Translations under genes and position numbers: made by a program
Assembly: GCA_031282935.1 (NCBI GenBank)
Contig: JAITCS010000219.1
Location: 1 to 5,660, forward strand
DNA length: 5,660 nt
Source of the DNA: Cellulomonadaceae bacterium
Lineage (GTDB): Bacteria; Actinomycetota; Actinomycetes; Actinomycetales; Cellulomonadaceae
Direction: 5' to 3'
Notes under the pieces: generated by a model
Told to the model about the DNA's origin: nothing
Databases searched by the model: none
Seen by the model: the letters and a program-made list of their open reading frames with translations, nothing else
Part shown: positions 5,271 through 5,660 of the stretch, one piece after another
Numbering within the stretch: the first letter of the stretch is position 1
How the letters are laid out: every line of letters starts with the position of its first letter

Positions 5271-5302
5271 ATATTTGAGCGCTAAAACCTAATGCCACTA
5301 GG

Positions 5303-5322
5303 GATTACCAATTTAGGTAATC
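5303..5322 (+). promoter_or_regulatory. Perfect 7-bp stem in the rpsB upstream region
   Basis: GATTACC (5303-5309) and GGTAATC (5316-5322) flank AATTTA, 32 bp before the rpsB ATG. In RNA it is a small hairpin close to the ribosome binding site; rpsB operons in several bacteria are repressed by S2 binding to their leader, so an S2 site is possible. In DNA it may be an operator, since a weak promoter-like pair (TTGAGC at 5275, TAGGGA at 5299) would place it at the transcription start. Confidence 0.4.
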
Positions 5323-5344
5323 AATAACCGAAAAGAACTAGAGT

Positions 5345-5350
5345 AAGGAA
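5345..5350 (+). promoter_or_regulatory. Ribosome binding site of rpsB
   Basis: AAGGAA lies 4 nt before the ATG at 5355 and fits a strongly translated ribosomal protein gene. It supports this ATG, which also matches the conserved [10 protein letters not shown] start of actinobacterial S2. Confidence 0.8.
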
Positions 5351-5354
5351 GCAC

Positions 5355-5660
5355 ATGGCCGTCGTGACCATGCGCCAGTTGCTGGATTCTGGTGTGCATT
5401 TTGGCCACCAAACCCGCCGCTGGAACCCAAAAATGAAGCGGTTCATTTTAACTGACCGCAACGGCATTTACATTGTCGATTTGCAGCAAACCCTCACCGC
5501 CATTGATCGCGCTTATGAGTTTGTGAAGCAGACGGTAGCCCACGGTGGCACCATTTTGTTTGTGGGCACCAAGAAGCAAGCCCAAGAACCAGTGGCTGAG
5601 CAGGCAAATCGTGTTGGTATGCCTTACGTGAATCAGCGTTGGTTGGGCGGTATGCTCACC
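5355..5660 (+). CDS. rpsB: Small ribosomal subunit protein S2, N-terminal part (3' truncated by window)
   Basis: Protein S2 is part of the 30S ribosomal subunit and is needed for S1 association and translation initiation in many bacteria. The 102 visible codons match the S2 N-terminus: [29 protein letters not shown] opening, [34 protein letters not shown] and the family signature [12 protein letters not shown] at 91-102. Full-length S2 is roughly 250-290 residues, so over half is beyond the window. In most bacteria tsf (elongation factor Ts), and in actinobacteria then pyrH and frr, follow; that cannot be seen here. The start is fixed by the AAGGAA site. Control through the long structured upstream region is likely but unproven. 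Confidence 0.97.
   Translation, partial: MAVVTMRQLLDSGVHFGHQTRRWNPKMKRFILTDRNGIYIVDLQQTLTAIDRAYEFVKQTVAHGGTILFVGTKKQAQEPVAEQANRVGMPYVNQRWLGGMLT

Larger units (their letters stand above)
4908..5354. other. Divergent gene-free region between the M23 gene and rpsB
   Basis: No credible gene is seen in these 447 bp. The open frame on the minus strand reaching back from 5298 has a low-complexity Ser/Cys-rich translation, no recognisable domain, and overlaps the M23 gene. The region must hold the promoters for both flanking genes and probably a long rpsB leader. It contains at least eight inverted or direct repeats, of which the clearest are listed separately. It carries no tRNA and no ribosomal RNA. 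Confidence 0.6.

Noticed and set aside
4762..5298. Minus-strand open frame of 178 residues reaching into the rpsB upstream region
   Set aside because: It overlaps the M23 gene in another frame; its FDSG/FAS repeats come from the 12-bp DNA repeats read out of frame.
5275..5304. rpsB promoter TTGAGC - 18 bp - TAGGGA
   Set aside because: The -10 match is poor and it would start transcription inside the 5303-5322 stem; too weak to list as a promoter.

Overview
The window looks like chromosomal DNA from a high-GC Gram-positive bacterium (Actinomycetota). The start of ribosomal protein S2 at the right end has a typical actinobacterial sequence. The order xerC, secreted M23-family protein on the opposite strand, then rpsB is a common actinobacterial arrangement. 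Several short starts are GTG. I cannot name a genus. Base composition is uneven: by hand count, 4981-free coding lines range from 20 G+C of 60 at 1081-1140 (inside the glycosyltransferase) to 45 of 60 at 2941-3000 (inside xerC).

Layout. Positions 1-2145 (+) hold the C-terminal part of a multi-pass membrane protein, followed after 3 bp by a complete membrane-bound family 2 glycosyltransferase. Together they look like a surface or exported polysaccharide module. Positions 2180-3127 (+) encode the tyrosine recombinase XerC. Only 3 bp later comes a two-gene unit at 3131-3934 (+): a 93-residue HicA-like protein and a 170-residue helix-turn-helix protein. I interpret this pair as a toxin-antitoxin-like module inserted into the xerC-M23 junction, with a function that is inferred only.

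Positions 3935-4169 contain no credible gene. They hold a dense, very GC-rich cluster of direct repeats: a segment of about 71 bp duplicated at a 121-bp offset, a 39-bp period, and two perfect 23-bp tandem copies of an element with the core TTTCGACAGGCTCAACC. The cluster lies between convergent genes and runs into the stop codon of the minus-strand gene. That gene (4170-4907, -) encodes a secreted LytM/M23-fold protein. It keeps the three expected zinc ligands but lacks the two usual catalytic histidines. It also has two internal repeat expansions: six 12-bp repeats in the signal-peptide n-region and a Gly/Ser/Leu/Ala-rich insertion in the catalytic domain.

The 447-bp divergent region at 4908-5354 has no gene but many inverted and direct repeats. 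They include two mutually exclusive pairings around 5097-5175 and a 7-bp stem just upstream of rpsB. This region probably carries the promoters of both flanking genes and the rpsB leader. rpsB starts at 5355 with a good ribosome binding site and runs off the window.

I found no clearly new multi-gene system. The least explained items are the toxin-antitoxin-like pair, the repeat cluster with its possible spread into the M23 gene, the catalytically degenerate M23 protein, and the structured rpsB upstream region.
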